From: Dryas octopetala
Lineage: Eukaryota; Streptophyta; Magnoliopsida; Rosales; Rosaceae
NCBI GenBank assembly: GCA_963921425.1
Contig: OY992835.1
Location: 23,436,001-23,500,000, forward strand
Length of the DNA stretch: 64,000 nucleotides
Reading direction: 5' to 3'
Shown: positions 50,029 through 61,164 of the stretch, in pieces
Layout of the letters: each line of letters starts with the position of its first letter
How positions within the stretch are numbered: the first letter of the stretch is position 1
Notes under the pieces: generated by a model
Told to the model about the DNA's origin: nothing
The model's database searches: none
What the model saw: the letters and a program-made list of their open reading frames with translations, nothing else
Translations under genes and position numbers: made by a program

Positions 50029-51628
50029 ATGGCGACTGCGAAAACTGTGAAGGATGTGTCCCCTCACGAGTTCGTTAAGGCTTACTCCGCTCATCTGAAG
50101 CGATCTGGCAAGGTGTCTCTCTCTACTCAATCCCTTATTTAGCTCTTGGTCTTTTACTATTTGTTGTTTTGTTTATTATTAATTTTCTAGTTTGAATAAA
50201 AGCTCGAAACTTTACTTAAGTGTTTGAAAATCATAGGTGACCCATATAACTTTCTTTGGTTGTTATATATGATTGATCAATCTTGTCTTATAGGGGCTAA
50301 AATGGTTTTAGCTGTTTGTCCTGCATCTTATAAACACTTACTGTGTTATATTCTATCATTATTACGCAAAGAGTTAAAGTCATTTACCAACAAATAATTT
50401 TCATTGCTAAGAATTGGAAATGCTATTGTAGATATTTTAAAACTAATTTACATGTCTTATTAGAAGTACCCATGTACTGGGAGATTTGGATGAGTATTCT
50501 AAAGTTGCATTGATAATTCGTGGAAGAATTTTGTTTCATTTAATTTACATTTGGGTTTCTAAATTATGGACAGGATCATTTTGTTATTTTCTTAACCTTT
50601 CATTTCTTTAAGTACTCTATTACAAATTCATTGGAATGATTATTTGCCTGGCAGTTTGTGATGGAATAACAGTGTTTCCTTCTCGCTTGATAGTGTGATT
50701 GTCAGAAAATTTTAAGTCATTTTTTTGGTCTTGTCTCATGATCATTACTACAATACTATTATTATAAATTCATTCTCGTGCTTTATTATTTATTTACTTC
50801 CCATATTTGGAGCAGATTGAACTTCCTCACTGGACTGATATTGTTAAGACTGGAACATTCAAGGAGTTGGCCCCTTATGACCCTGACTGGTACTATGTCA
50901 GAGCTGGTGAGCATCCTTTCTCTTATATGCACCCAATCTTATTGGTATATGCTACACTTGTATGTATGTGTTGTAAGTTTGTTGTGCTCTGATCACTGTA
51001 ACATTCACTATTATGCAGCCTCCATGGCAAGGAAGATCTACCTAAGGGGTGGTCTTGGTGTTGGTGCTTTCCGAAGGATTTATGGTGGAAGCAAGAGGAA
51101 TGGAAGTCGCCCACCCCATTTCTGCGAGAGCAGTGGTGCTATTGCTCGACACATTCTTCAACAATTGCAGAAAATGAACATTGTTGACATTGATCCAAAG
51201 GGGTGAGTTCTTTGGTCCTTGTGAATCTTAGATATCTCATCTCTAAACTGTCTCCATGTTGCCAAATCAGAACTTTAGTGCACATATGAGTCAGTTCCTG
51301 CCCTTCTCATATCACCATTTCCAAGCGTTAGTGTAATTGTGTAATGAAATTGGGTTGGCAGTTGTTGATGTTGTTCCACACCTCAATCCTCAATTGTTCT
51401 TTTATTCCTCTGTCCTTAGCATTCTAGAAATGTGTTGATGATTTAGTTTCTTCTGTAAATTGCTCTCTCGTTTGATTTTAAGAATTTGCTTAGGAAGATT
51501 TGCTTGAGTTTTGACCGTCACTGATTACATATTTTTGTTTCTGGACTTGGAACAGAGGGAGAAGAATCACATCAAGCGGTCAACGGGATCTTGACCAAGT
51601 AGCTGGGCGGATTGTGGTTACCCCTTGA
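50029..51628 (+). CDS. RPS19: 40S ribosomal protein S19 (eS19)
   Basis: Four exons, 50029-50112, 50816-50906, 51019-51202 and 51556-51628, give 143 residues, the normal length. eS19 is in the small ribosomal subunit and is needed for maturation of 18S rRNA. Visible family sequence: [75 protein letters not shown] and the tail [20 protein letters not shown]. The start is the first ATG after a CT-rich leader. All introns are GT-AG. Confidence 0.95.
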
Positions 51629-54083
51629 ACTATGGATTTCTTAAACCTGCTGGGTTCCTAGCGTATTTGATTAGGTGTCGATTTGTGTTAGTTAAAGGAG
51701 ATTTCGCAACAACGGAATGTTTTGAATGAAACATGCTTTCGGTTTTGTTAATTTTAGTTTTTTTTGACAGTCTTTTCTTCTGAAACTTCATCCAAAGTGT
51801 GTTATGATATTTTATCATGTTTTGTGACTTTTGTCCTGAGGATTTTTAAAACCTTTTTTTTACTGTCTTGCATCTTTCTTTTATTTTGGCTGTGGCACAG
51901 GAATTCATTTGAATGTTGTGGGATTGATTGTTGTTTCCCAATTGCAGGCCAATCAATAAGAATAGTCTCACTTTGATCTCTCCCCTTCAGTACACCTATT
52001 TAATGTTAAACATGGGGTTGTACTTTGATTCTATGAAAAGCATGATGAAGAGAACCGAAAATGGGGGGGTTTGTTGAAATTGCGTTTGAAACCTGTCATC
52101 AAAATTCCAAAGCCAGCCTTAGATATTCACATAGCTAGTTACCATGCTCTCCAAAGAAAAAATGACACTCTAAACTAAGGTCTAAATTGTTCTTACCTCG
52201 AGACAATTCTCTCTCTCCTTGAAGAAGTGATCTTGGTCCGGAAACATGGAGCCTAACGCAAGTGTTTTAAGTGTTTGGAAACATATTCATGGTGGGTTCT
52301 ATGAAACTAAAGATGGACTCAGGGTCTAAGATTAAAACGGGGAGATGACTTACTAGCTTTTACCCAGGAATATCATATGCATATTCCTCAACCAAACATG
52401 GCTGCTTTTGTTCACCAAAAAACCATCCTATAAAAGGAATACCTCAATAGTTTGTTGACTCCGTTTGATATATACATATTGTTCTAGGACGAACTAGACA
52501 CCAAGTAGAGTAATATGCTACTAGACATGGTTCGAATTTGATATTTTACATCACCAAAGAATATAGGATTTGCAATATGATACAGGCTGTTAAGGTCCCT
52601 TTTTTTATTGAATGTTCTCTCACATTTGATTCCAGCAGATACAATTTTGAGGACTAAAATTTGAGGTGTCTGAACAAGTTGCTGGATCCTAAACAATTAC
52701 ATAACCATAACAGATAAACGTACGAAAGTTTTGCGCTGGGTTGCACAAGGTAGTGATAATGATCATCATATCCAAAATAACCCAATAGTAAGTAACTGTG
52801 GGGAGCTGTGTAGTAGTGATCACTCTAGAGAGCAACCGTCGAAACTCAGCCTGCTTTGATTTCTAAATGTGTTGCATGAATTTGTGGTGAAACTCACTCT
52901 TCCGAAATGCTTCATCATCACCTTCAAAGCCTCCTCGTGACTTCAGACTGATTTAGAAAGTCATGGGATTAGGCATTACGGAAGAGCAGATTTCATCACA
53001 GAGCCATGCGGCATGTGACACATTAGATAACTATTCAGTTTGTACAAATATCAAAATACTTTACAGTAATTCTTTTGAATTATTTACATTAAACTTTTTA
53101 GAAGAATAGAATGGTATTCTATAATTTGTATTGATTTTTTTTTTTTCGAAAACTTTGCAGGGGACATGGCCCCTCTTGGTCCCATCTATATTCCGCCCCT
53201 GGCAATTGGGATTAGGAACTCCATCACTTTTCAAAGAATCAAATTATTGGGATTAAAAATTGCAACTAAACTGGTTGCTTCATTCATATACAAGATTAGA
53301 AACAATATCGGAAGCGATTTAGAAAGGAATAGAAAGGACATGATGACTACTTATTGATAACAGGGGAATGAACATGGCCATGAGAAACAAAACTTATTTC
53401 TTGTCTTCAAGCTTCACTGTTGATAAGTGTAGGAGCTGATATCATTCCATGACAAGCAGCACTTAATCTTTTTATTTTGAGGCACATGAAACCTAGGCTC
53501 TTTGGGTATAGTTGGATGCTTCATTGACCTTAAAACAAACAAACATGAAAGCGTAAGAAACCTTTGCTATGTCTTATAACAGAAGAAATATCATAATCTG
53601 ACTTGCTCAATTAATGAAATATGAACTGCAAAATGCACGTAATCTTATAGGATGCAGCACATATTGAAAACATATGAGCAATATGGAGGAATTGAAAACA
53701 TATGAGCTATGTGGAGGAATTGACATCATATGAGCTATATGTGCAATTGTGCATACAGAATTTAAAGAAGACATATCAGTATAAGATTTGTAACCAGTAT
53801 ATGAGCTATATGTGCATACAGATTGCGTCAGAAGTGTAAATAACCAGTATCAGTATAACTTAAAAGTAATTTATTGACCCACTTTGTAAAGATGGAATCC
53901 CAAAACTATCTGCACTCTCTTTTTCTGCATATTGAGAAAGTTCAGTAATATTATCAGCAGTCCAACCCAAGCAACTATAATCTATTATTACTAAAAATAA
54001 AAAGAAACTCAAACGAAAACTATGTTCTTTCGAGACACTATTTGCAAAAAAAAAAGCACAAAAAAAAAAAGTAAATTGTGAAG
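51629..54083. other. Intergenic between convergent eS19 and the TPX2-type gene
   Basis: Starts with the eS19 3' UTR and ends with the TPX2-type 3' UTR (minus-strand AATAAA at 53870-53875). Three units of about 28 bases built on acatatgagc(a/t)atgtggag lie at 53664-53750. Around 53130-53205 a T-run followed by gcaggggacatggcccctct resembles the tails of common plant repeats but cannot be classified. No gene seen. Confidence 0.45.
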
Positions 54084-56825
54084 TCAATTCTCGGATCTGC
54101 TTTCAGAATCTGAAGGATTTGGAATACACCAATGTCATTCCAAGGAGTTCATATCTTCCTATCATGCAATGGTTCATATCTCAAAGAAGAGTTCCATATA
54201 GAGATACATGTAAGAAACTTAAAGAGAAGCGGTTTTCGTATTATCAATGTACAAAAAGATCAAGTTTTACCTTCTGGGAATGAAAGGCCTGTCAAAGTAG
54301 GGCATCGGCTGTGCTTTTGGAACAAGCTCCTTTCTCAACCTTCTTATTTCTTCCTCTTCTGCCAACTGCAAGAGCAAAAGACCAAATTGCATATTTCAGA
54401 GGTGAAGAATAATGATGATGGTATAATCTCAAGTACCATTATTCTTTACATACGGTTTACCTTCTGTTGTCTTTCTCTTTCCATCTTGTATTGCTCAAAC
54501 AGGCTCATCTTCTCTGCCACCTGATGGTGAGCACACATACAAAAATAAATTGTAAAGGTAATTCATTTTTCATTCTAATTAACATATCAGAGTAAAAGGT
54601 AAGGTGAGAGATACCAACACACAAGCACCTATACAAGTCATTTCTTCTTTTAACATTATGGGTCATACGTTAATGTAGATATATCTTCAATGTGAAATTT
54701 TAGCCTTAGATACAGGAACTTCATGAAGATGTCCTCAAATTAATTTCTCTCACAGTTGTTCATCTCGAATTTTCATGTTAGGATTCTGGCACAAAGATTT
54801 TTTCTACGAAAGCTATAAATTCTACACCTTTACAGTTGTTCATTCTACAAAACCTACACACGTTATTTCTTCTTTTAATTAAGAGTGTCCCAAATGCACC
54901 AACCTGACAACAACTTTTCCATTAGAGCACTAGGAAGAAAGTTGCACACGTATCTTAGTCTATATGTTCAACTAAGCAGAGAGTGATTAAAAATCTAGAG
55001 ACAAAGTGCATATACTCAATGATCAGAATATTTAAAAAGCACCTGATGATCAAACTCAGCACGCTCTACTGCCCGTACGTCACTGTGGAGCTTCAGGTCA
55101 GTTGGTCTTGTGATCTCTTTTACTGGAGGTTTTATCAAGCACTGAGATAACAAACAGCAAAGATATGCATACAAGTCAGTGAATCGGTGCCATCTGCCTT
55201 GCAATAGCAATAAAATCACTTAAATATAATAGAAAAATAAAAAAACACAATCACAATCGTTTATGTCCCTTTCGTGTGATTTTGGACACTGAATATGTAG
55301 CTATATTTCACATCATGGCAAATTGGATAAACAATTTGAAATAATGGGTTCACCTCTGGTTCATCAGTTGTCCATGGGAGGCCCTGAGCAATTGGTATCC
55401 GCTGCCTCTCCTCCTCTATCATCATCTCTTGAACCTTCTTCATGAATTCTTCCCCCTTTAATCTTCCCCTTTCCTGCATTGAGATTCAACCACCAAAGTT
55501 AAAAGCAATGCAAATTCAAGTAAAGTTGTGTACTTTTCAGAACCATTCATATTCACTACATTTACCTCTGTTCTTAGCTTGAATGGTTTAAGGCTGGTGG
55601 CTCTGAGCTGTTGTTTCTTCTTCCATCTCCTTCCTCCCATTGAGCTAGATGATTCAGAGCTCTGAAAACTCAAGCAGGAATACAAAATTTGATCAGTTGG
55701 TGAATCAGTTAACACTCTTCAAATATCATATAAAACAGTGACAACTGACAACAAAGATCTTACATTTCTTCGGCTCCTCCTTCCCCCATTGGAAGTCCTG
55801 CTTGAAATACTATATAAAACAAACCCAGTCAGGTTAAAAAAAAAAAAAAAAAAACAAACCCATAAACTGCATAAATGTAATGATAACTATAAGCAAGGTA
55901 TTGTCACCAACCTTCCAAGACTTCCATCCCAAGAAGACGACACTGAAGGTCGCAATCCAAGGTTCTCAGACGTTAAGAACAAATCCGATGGACAAAACGA
56001 AGAAGACGAAACCTGGGTTTCAGGAACCTTGGGAGGTTGTTGCAATCCAGGTAAGGCCCACTTCGGTACCTTCTTGCCATTCTCTTCTGGTTCCTCCTCA
56101 ACCTTCTGCTCGTCTGAGTCCTTGGAGCTCGGAATCGAAAGCAGTTTCTCAAAGGCCTGAACCAAGTGCATCACTTTCCCACGCTCAGGCACACTCTTCC
56201 TCGCCTCTTCCAACAACTTGTCCCTCCTTCTCTTAAACGTCGAACAACCCATTTCAGTAGTTGGGTCAATCTCACCCGGGTCACAATCATCCGACCCATC
56301 TTGAATTTGATGGTCTTGAATCTTCAAAACCTTCTCTATTTCTTCCTCGAGTTCACGATCAGCTCTATCACTCTCCTTCACACTGTCCGATTCGCCGATA
56401 CCTTCGCCATTTCGGTTCTTGAAGAATTCTTCCTGGGACGCCCTCAGATTCTCATACGCCACACACAGACACTTCTTCGAGTTATTACCTTTCTCTTTGC
56501 ATTTGCAAGCAACATTCTGATTCTCGTTCTTCGCGTTTTTCTTCTTCGCCACCACGAACTTTCGCTCCCGAATCTTGTTCCGGGGCGAATGAACAACCGG
56601 GTTCGGGTTCTTGGATCCCGATTTCTGGGACTTGGAGGCCGATTTGATCCCAGGGGAAGCCGTGGGTTTTGGACCAGGCGAAAAATTGGGGTTCGAATTC
56701 TCGGAATACCTCGAATTTTCATGCTTCTTGGATCGAGACCCATGTTGGTCTTTCACAGGAGTCACCGCTCCGGCGTTCTTGCCGATCAAGTCCATCGGAA
56801 AAGTTACCACACTCGCCGGAGACAA
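54084..56825 (-). CDS. TPX2-domain microtubule-associated protein (TPXL-type)
   Basis: Minus-strand exons 55912-56825, 55764-55809, 55566-55661, 55354-55473, 55043-55141, 54461-54520, 54271-54365 and a short last exon, tentatively 54084-54096, give about 480 residues. The N-terminal half is low in structure and basic (GSRSKKHENSRYSENSNPNF, NKIRERKFVVAKKKNAK). A Cys patch CKCKEKG..KCLC is followed by acidic and coiled segments. The C-terminal half carries the TPX2-type region: SLKPFKLRTE, GRLKGEEFMKKVQEMMIEEE, TRPTDLKLHSDVRAVERAEF, EKMSLFEQYKMERERQQK and EIRRLRKELVPKAQPMPYFD with RPFIPRR. The family binds microtubules and helps spindle assembly. The usual extension after RPFIPRR (a Pro/Lys segment) is absent: either of two acceptors leads to a stop within four residues. 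MSA-type boxes upstream fit G2/M expression. Confidence 0.85.
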
Positions 56826-56968
56826 CTGGGTTCAATTGGTTTGGAGAAGAAAAGAGGGGTTTTCAGTGTTGGTCTTTTGGGACCGAAGAGGCAGTGAATG
56901 AGGGTTTGATAGGAGAGAGACTTGAGAGAAGGAGAGAAAAAGGGAACGTTGAGCGCTCGACGCTCTCT

Positions 56969-57103
56969 GTGTAACGGCTAGTTTATTTGGGGTTATCTGT
57001 GGGCCGTTGGATGAAACTTTTAAATTTTCTGTTCTGTGTCTCCCGTTGGATTACGTGATTAGGAGAGACGGTCGTGATTGGACTTGATTGCCAACCGTTA
57101 TAG
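56969..57103 (-). promoter_or_regulatory. MSA-like (MYB3R) boxes upstream of the TPX2-type gene
   Basis: gtaacggcta at 56971-56980 and, on the minus strand, ataacggttgg within 57091-57102 match the AACGG core and flanks of the mitosis-specific activator element bound by three-repeat MYBs in G2/M genes. They are 145-280 bases before the start codon. Confidence 0.5.
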
Positions 57104-57225
57104 CCGAATCAGGATATGGCACATTACGGAAATACCCCTGTTTTTTCACTCAAATACAATTGAAGACTTGGGTTAGCAATAGGCTTGGGCTTCTTCTCGG
57201 GCTCCAAGAATTGAGAAATTTGTTA

Positions 57226-57547
57226 GGAGGGTGTCTCAACTTTAATTTCATTAGATTTTAAAAGTCTAATGAAATCTAGGTGTCTCCAATTTAGATTTTA
57301 ATGGATTCCAATGAAATTTAGATGTTCCCTACTCAGATTTTAATGGATTTCAATGAAATTCAGGTGTCCTTAAAAAGTCATGAATTTCATTAAGTGAAGG
57401 ATTTTAATGGATTTAGATAGATTTGAATGCATTTTTTACATATAACAAATTCTATGAGAATTCCACCCAATTCTTTTGGATTTTGATGAATTCTATGGAT
57501 TTTAAAATCCATTAAACTCCTTTAAAATCTGAGTTGGGGACACTCCC
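57226..57547. mobile_element. Tourist/PIF-Harbinger-like MITE, copy B
   Basis: 322 bp flanked by TTA (57223-57225 and 57548-57550). Same family as 48265-48548, longer by a short internal inverted stretch (attagattttaaaa / tctaatgaaat). Its right edge touches the left terminal repeat of the next element, so it seems to have landed at that element's edge. Confidence 0.75.
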
Positions 57548-57549
57548 TT

Positions 57550-58325
57550 AGTGTTCTAGTAACACCGCCTGTCAATATTGAGTGGTGTTACTTGACAAAT
57601 AGAATTTTAATACGTGGCAACTAAAAACACATTACTCAAATACCGTATCTTAACACCATTAATTCTACTATTGTGACCATCATATGGAGTGTTCCAGAGG
57701 CCTTGATAACTGCAGAAATAGATACTATGTTTCCTAAGAATGGGGAATATGTTGTTTGGGTTTCATCAGCTTTAGGTCCATTATGGGAATTTCAGCAAGG
57801 TTGGGTGAAATGGCTTAATGGGGTGATTGCACATAAAAGAACTAGAGGCCAAAGAGAATATATATATATATATATATAGATTCTTTGCGGACGCAATTGT
57901 TCAAACATTCAACAAGGAAAGCATAAAGAATTTAAAGACAAAAATCAATCATAGTCCAGTTGATAGTTTATCCCCACCATTGCGATCAATTCACTACCAT
58001 TATACTTGAAGATTTGCACTTATTTTTTATAAAAATCATAATCACTCTTGGATGAAGCCTCTCTCGTTTTGCTTCCTCATGGACTCATCCCCACCAGAGG
58101 CCATTGTGTCTGTCGACTCTATCCACCTACTTTGCCATCACCAACGAGCACCGCCTCTATTGCCGGAAATTAGTTCAGGAAAAGAAAATTACGGAGGTTA
58201 TGGGTCAATAAGAAGTTATAGGGTTAATCACAATGTTTCGGTGATATGTTTTAGTTGCCACGTGTTAAAATTCTATTAGTCAAGTAACACCACTCATCAT
58301 TGACAGGTGGTGTTACTAGAACACT
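57550..58325. mobile_element. Pack-MULE-like element carrying a polyamine/amino-acid transporter fragment
   Basis: A 776-bp element with 77-bp terminal inverted repeats (57550-57626 and 58249-58325), differing at about 5 positions, starting agtgttctagtaacacc. The interior is not transposase. Part of it (57672-57829) encodes a piece of a plant polyamine transporter, described separately. Other interior parts (57870-58010, 58050-58200) look like foreign sequence too but are unidentified. No exact 9-bp target duplication remains, perhaps because the Tourist element lies at the left edge. Confidence 0.7.
57672..57829 (+). pseudogene. Captured fragment of a PUT-type polyamine/amino-acid transporter
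   Basis: About 50 residues in one frame: [50 protein letters not shown]. This matches the first membrane region of plant PUT/LAT (amino acid-polyamine-organocation) transporters, where I recall [20 protein letters not shown] and [21 protein letters not shown] whole transporter has about 480 residues and 12 membrane segments, so this is a small exon piece. Changed residues (for example Gly to Asp, Gly to Glu) suggest relaxed constraint. Confidence 0.85.
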
Positions 58326-58353
58326 GAAAATTTTCTCCCAATAATTAAAAAAA

Positions 58354-59867
58354 GGGCAAATTACACAAAAGTACCTCAACTAACCACCCTATATCACTTG
58401 AGTACCCCAATTAAAAAAAGTTGCTCGTAGGTACCTCAATTACTGATTTTGCACTCCCAGGTACCTCCGTCAACTTTTCCGTCAGACCTGCCGTTAATTG
58501 CCTACGTGGCACACTAGAAACATGCCACGTGGACAAAAAAAATTTTAAAAATAAAAAATGTTTTAAAAAATAAACTAATTATTTAAAAAAACAAAAAAAA
58601 ATTAAAAACTAAAAAAAAAACAAAAAAAAATGGAGTTGCAGGAGCCTCCCTCCGCCTCCCACCTTTCCCTCCGAGACCCACCCAACCCAGCCATCCCCCC
58701 CTCCGACCCCAGCTACCATGCCGCCGATCCACCCACCACACCGCCGACCCACTCAACCACTCACCCCCTCTCTCCTCTCTCTGCCTCACTCTCTCTCTCT
58801 CCTCGCCCCTCTCTCTCTTAAGAAATCAGCATGGAAAAAGAACAAAATTAGAAGATGATTGTTCAAACATTATAAATTCAAAGTCTGAACATAAAATTCG
58901 TATGAGCCAATCTTTTATCTCGGTGAGTGCAATAATTGAGGTGGGGAACAATGAATAGAATATTGGGCATGAGAACTAGCACTAGAACTAGATTGAAGAG
59001 AGGTAAGCTTGTATGGCTTTGGTTTTTCCTTGGTTGCTCGGATCTGTTCCAATGCCTCCAGAACTTCTCTCATGGAGGGTCGGCTTTTAGGGTCCGGTGC
59101 TAGGCATTTTAAAGTAACATGTGCTGCCTGTAATGCTGCATTGAAGGAATATTGGCCCTCCATCCGTACATCCATAATGGTTCTCCAACTTTCTTTTTTG
59201 AAGGAGAGTTGGTTTAGCCCAGACAACCAGATTAAGTTGTTCCTTTGGGCATTTTGTATGGAATGCCCGTAATCCTGTTAGGATTTCGAGCAGCACAACA
59301 CCAAAGCCATACACATCGCTCTTCACATACAAATGACCTGTTAATTTATGGTGTACATGTCAGGCATGTCAGCAAGAGAGAGCGAGGCAGAGAGAGAAAG
59401 TGAGGGGCGAGGAGAGAGAGAGAGTGAGGCAGAGAGAGGAGAGAGGGGGTGAGTGGTTGAGTGGGTCGGCGGTGTGGTGGGTGGATCGGCGGCATGGTAG
59501 CTGGGGTCGGAGGGGGGGATGGCTGGGTTGGGTGGGTCTCGGAGGGAGAGGTGGGAGGCGGAGGGAGGCTCCTGCAACTCCATTTTTTTTTTTGTTTTTT
59601 TTTTTTTTAGTTTTTAATTTTTTTTAGTTTTTTTTAAATAATTAGTTTATTTTTTAAAACATTTTTTATTTTTAAAATTTTTTTTTGTCCACGTGGCATG
59701 TTTCTAGTGTGCCACGTAGGCAATTAACGGCAGGCCTGACGGAAAAGTTGACGGAGGTACCTGGGAGTGCAAAATCAGTAATTGAGGTACCTACGAGCAA
59801 CTTTTTTTAATTGGGGTACTCAAGTGATATAGGGTGGTTAGTTGAGGTATTTTTGTGTAATTTGCCC
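58354..59867. mobile_element. Pack-MULE with about 460-bp terminal inverted repeats and a kinase gene fragment
   Basis: A 1514-bp element. The left repeat 58354-58811 and right repeat 59402-59867 are nearly identical inverted copies beginning gggcaaattacacaaaa. A 9-bp direct repeat ttaaaaaaa flanks it (58345-58353 and 59868-59876). Long inverted ends with a 9-bp duplication are the mark of Mutator-like elements. The centre (58812-59401) holds the last exon and 3' flank of a protein kinase gene instead of a transposase. The repeats contain a proline/serine-rich open frame (MELQEPPSASHLSLRDPP) twice; it is part of the repeat, not a known protein. The closeness of the repeats suggests a recent origin. 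Confidence 0.9.
58915..59337 (-). pseudogene. Captured last exon of a receptor-like cytoplasmic kinase (RLCK VII/PBL type)
   Basis: Minus strand. After an intron end (ttaacag at 59338-59344) the exon reads [39 protein letters not shown], then, one frame over, [40 protein letters not shown] and a Ser-rich tail. These are kinase subdomains IX-XI of the NAK/PBL-type RLCKs, which signal in plant immunity. A one-base insertion near 59180 shifts the frame in the RKLEN-(T/I)IMD region. The catalytic part of the kinase is absent, so it cannot act as a kinase. Sequence past the stop looks like the original 3' UTR, which shows genomic DNA, not mRNA, was captured. Confidence 0.9.
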
Positions 59868-59878
59868 TTAAAAAAAAT

Positions 59879-60085
59879 ATTGTATGTGATTGTTACACCA
59901 CGTGTCATAATGACATGATGTTATCAATTTACTCAAATTATAACACATGGACGATTTCAAAAGTTTTTTTCCTATATTTTAAGGTTTTAGAAATTAATTA
60001 TTATATATGTGTTATAATTTGAGTGGATTGGTAACATCATGTCATCATGTCATGTGGTGTTACAGTCATACATAATAATTTCTCA
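59879..60085. mobile_element. MITE with about 70-bp inverted ends
   Basis: Left ttgtatgtgattgttacacc pairs with the right end reversed ttatgtatgactgtaacacc, continuing through cacatgacat, atgatgtta and actcaaattataacaca. About 207 bp, no coding capacity. It is directly next to the kinase-carrying element. A partial relative may lie at 60145-60225. Confidence 0.75.
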
Positions 60086-60294
60086 AAAGAATTGTCTGCA
60101 TATAGCAGACTTTGTAAAGAAAAAATTATTTTGTATAACCAATATATTGACACGTGCTATAACCAATTTATGTGTTATAATATGAGTAGACGTTATTAAT
60201 ATTATATCCTACTAATATAAACACATCGTCCATATCGTCCAATAATACCCTTACATGTTGGATTGATTGGCAATATATCAATTATAGCATAGAA

Positions 60295-60716
60295 TAATGC
60301 TATACTTACCACATTTCTTATACCACATTCTTATACCATCTCACGTGTCATTACTTTATTGGACAGAGTTTTTCTTTTTCTTTTTAGGTTTTTCTTTTTA
60401 TTTTTTAGTATCTAATGTATGAATGCCATGTAAGTTGCCACATAAGGTGGTATGAAATTATGGTATAAAAATGTGGTATATCTAGCACTACTGTATAGCA
60501 TATGACAATATATCGGTTCAGTAGTGCTAGACATCCCACATTTTTATACCATAATTTCATACCACCTTATGTGGCAACTTACATGGCATTCATGCATTGG
60601 ATATTATAAAATAAAAACAAAAATCCAAAAAGAAAAAGAAAAATTTTGTCCAGTAAAATAATGACACGTAAGATGGTATAAAAATATGGTATAAGAATGT
60701 GGTAAATATAGCATTA
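60295..60716. repeat. Two MITEs head to head, forming a long inverted repeat
   Basis: 60295-60490 and 60522-60716 are copies of one about 195-bp MITE (ends aatgctata and agtgctaga) in opposite orientation, 31 bases apart. Shared strings include ttcataccaccttatgtggc, cttacatggcattcat and its partner, and tgacacgta/acgtgtcat. A transcript crossing the region could fold into a stem of nearly 200 bp. A third, older copy is at 49463-49645. Confidence 0.85.
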
Positions 60717-61164
60717 TTCATATCGGTTATATCCTATCATTTTCTTTGTAAAGAAGACTTGGCCCCCACGTAACGACTTAATCCAATTCCAAACGATTAA
60801 GAATGAGCAATACGTTAGTATGTATTGCCGATAGTAATAGTCTAATAGAAGACTTGGCGGCCTCTTGCCCATTATAAGAAGAAGAAGAAGAGGAGGTGAC
60901 TGAATTTCTATCAGTACTGTTCATTCTCCGCTGCTTGAATCTCCACCTTGCTCAATCTCCTTATACGTATACGTGTTATTTGATCCATTCTCACTCCCCA
61001 ATTTCATTGTTTCACTATTTATACTTGTTCTCTCTTTGGAATCAAATTTACCAATTCATCAAAACTTGAATTTTGTTCTAAAGTCCTAGAGTCAATTGTT
61101 GTTGTTTTTTATTATTTTTAAATTAGGGTTTCTGAGTTTTAATTTGGTTTGCAGAGACATCAAA
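60717..61164 (+). other. Leader-like DNA before the BRR2 fragment
   Basis: A GAA run (60877-60895), a CT-rich stretch, and at 61139-61154 a plant-type acceptor (tttggtttgcag) directly before the BRR2 start. It probably is the copied 5' UTR and leader intron end of the source gene. Confidence 0.4.

Noticed and set aside
53130-53205. T-run followed by gcaggggacatggcccctct, like tails of common plant repeats
   Set aside because: Only one short end is visible; no second end, target duplication or coding part supports a named element.
56166-56974. Plus-strand frames of up to 243 residues over the TPX2-type gene
   Set aside because: Antisense shadows of the first exon; codon pattern and family match belong to the minus strand.
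58630-58821. Proline/serine-rich frame MELQEPPSASHLSL, present twice (also 59341-59583)
   Set aside because: Lies inside both terminal inverted repeats of the kinase-carrying element, so its duplication follows from the repeat, not from protein selection.
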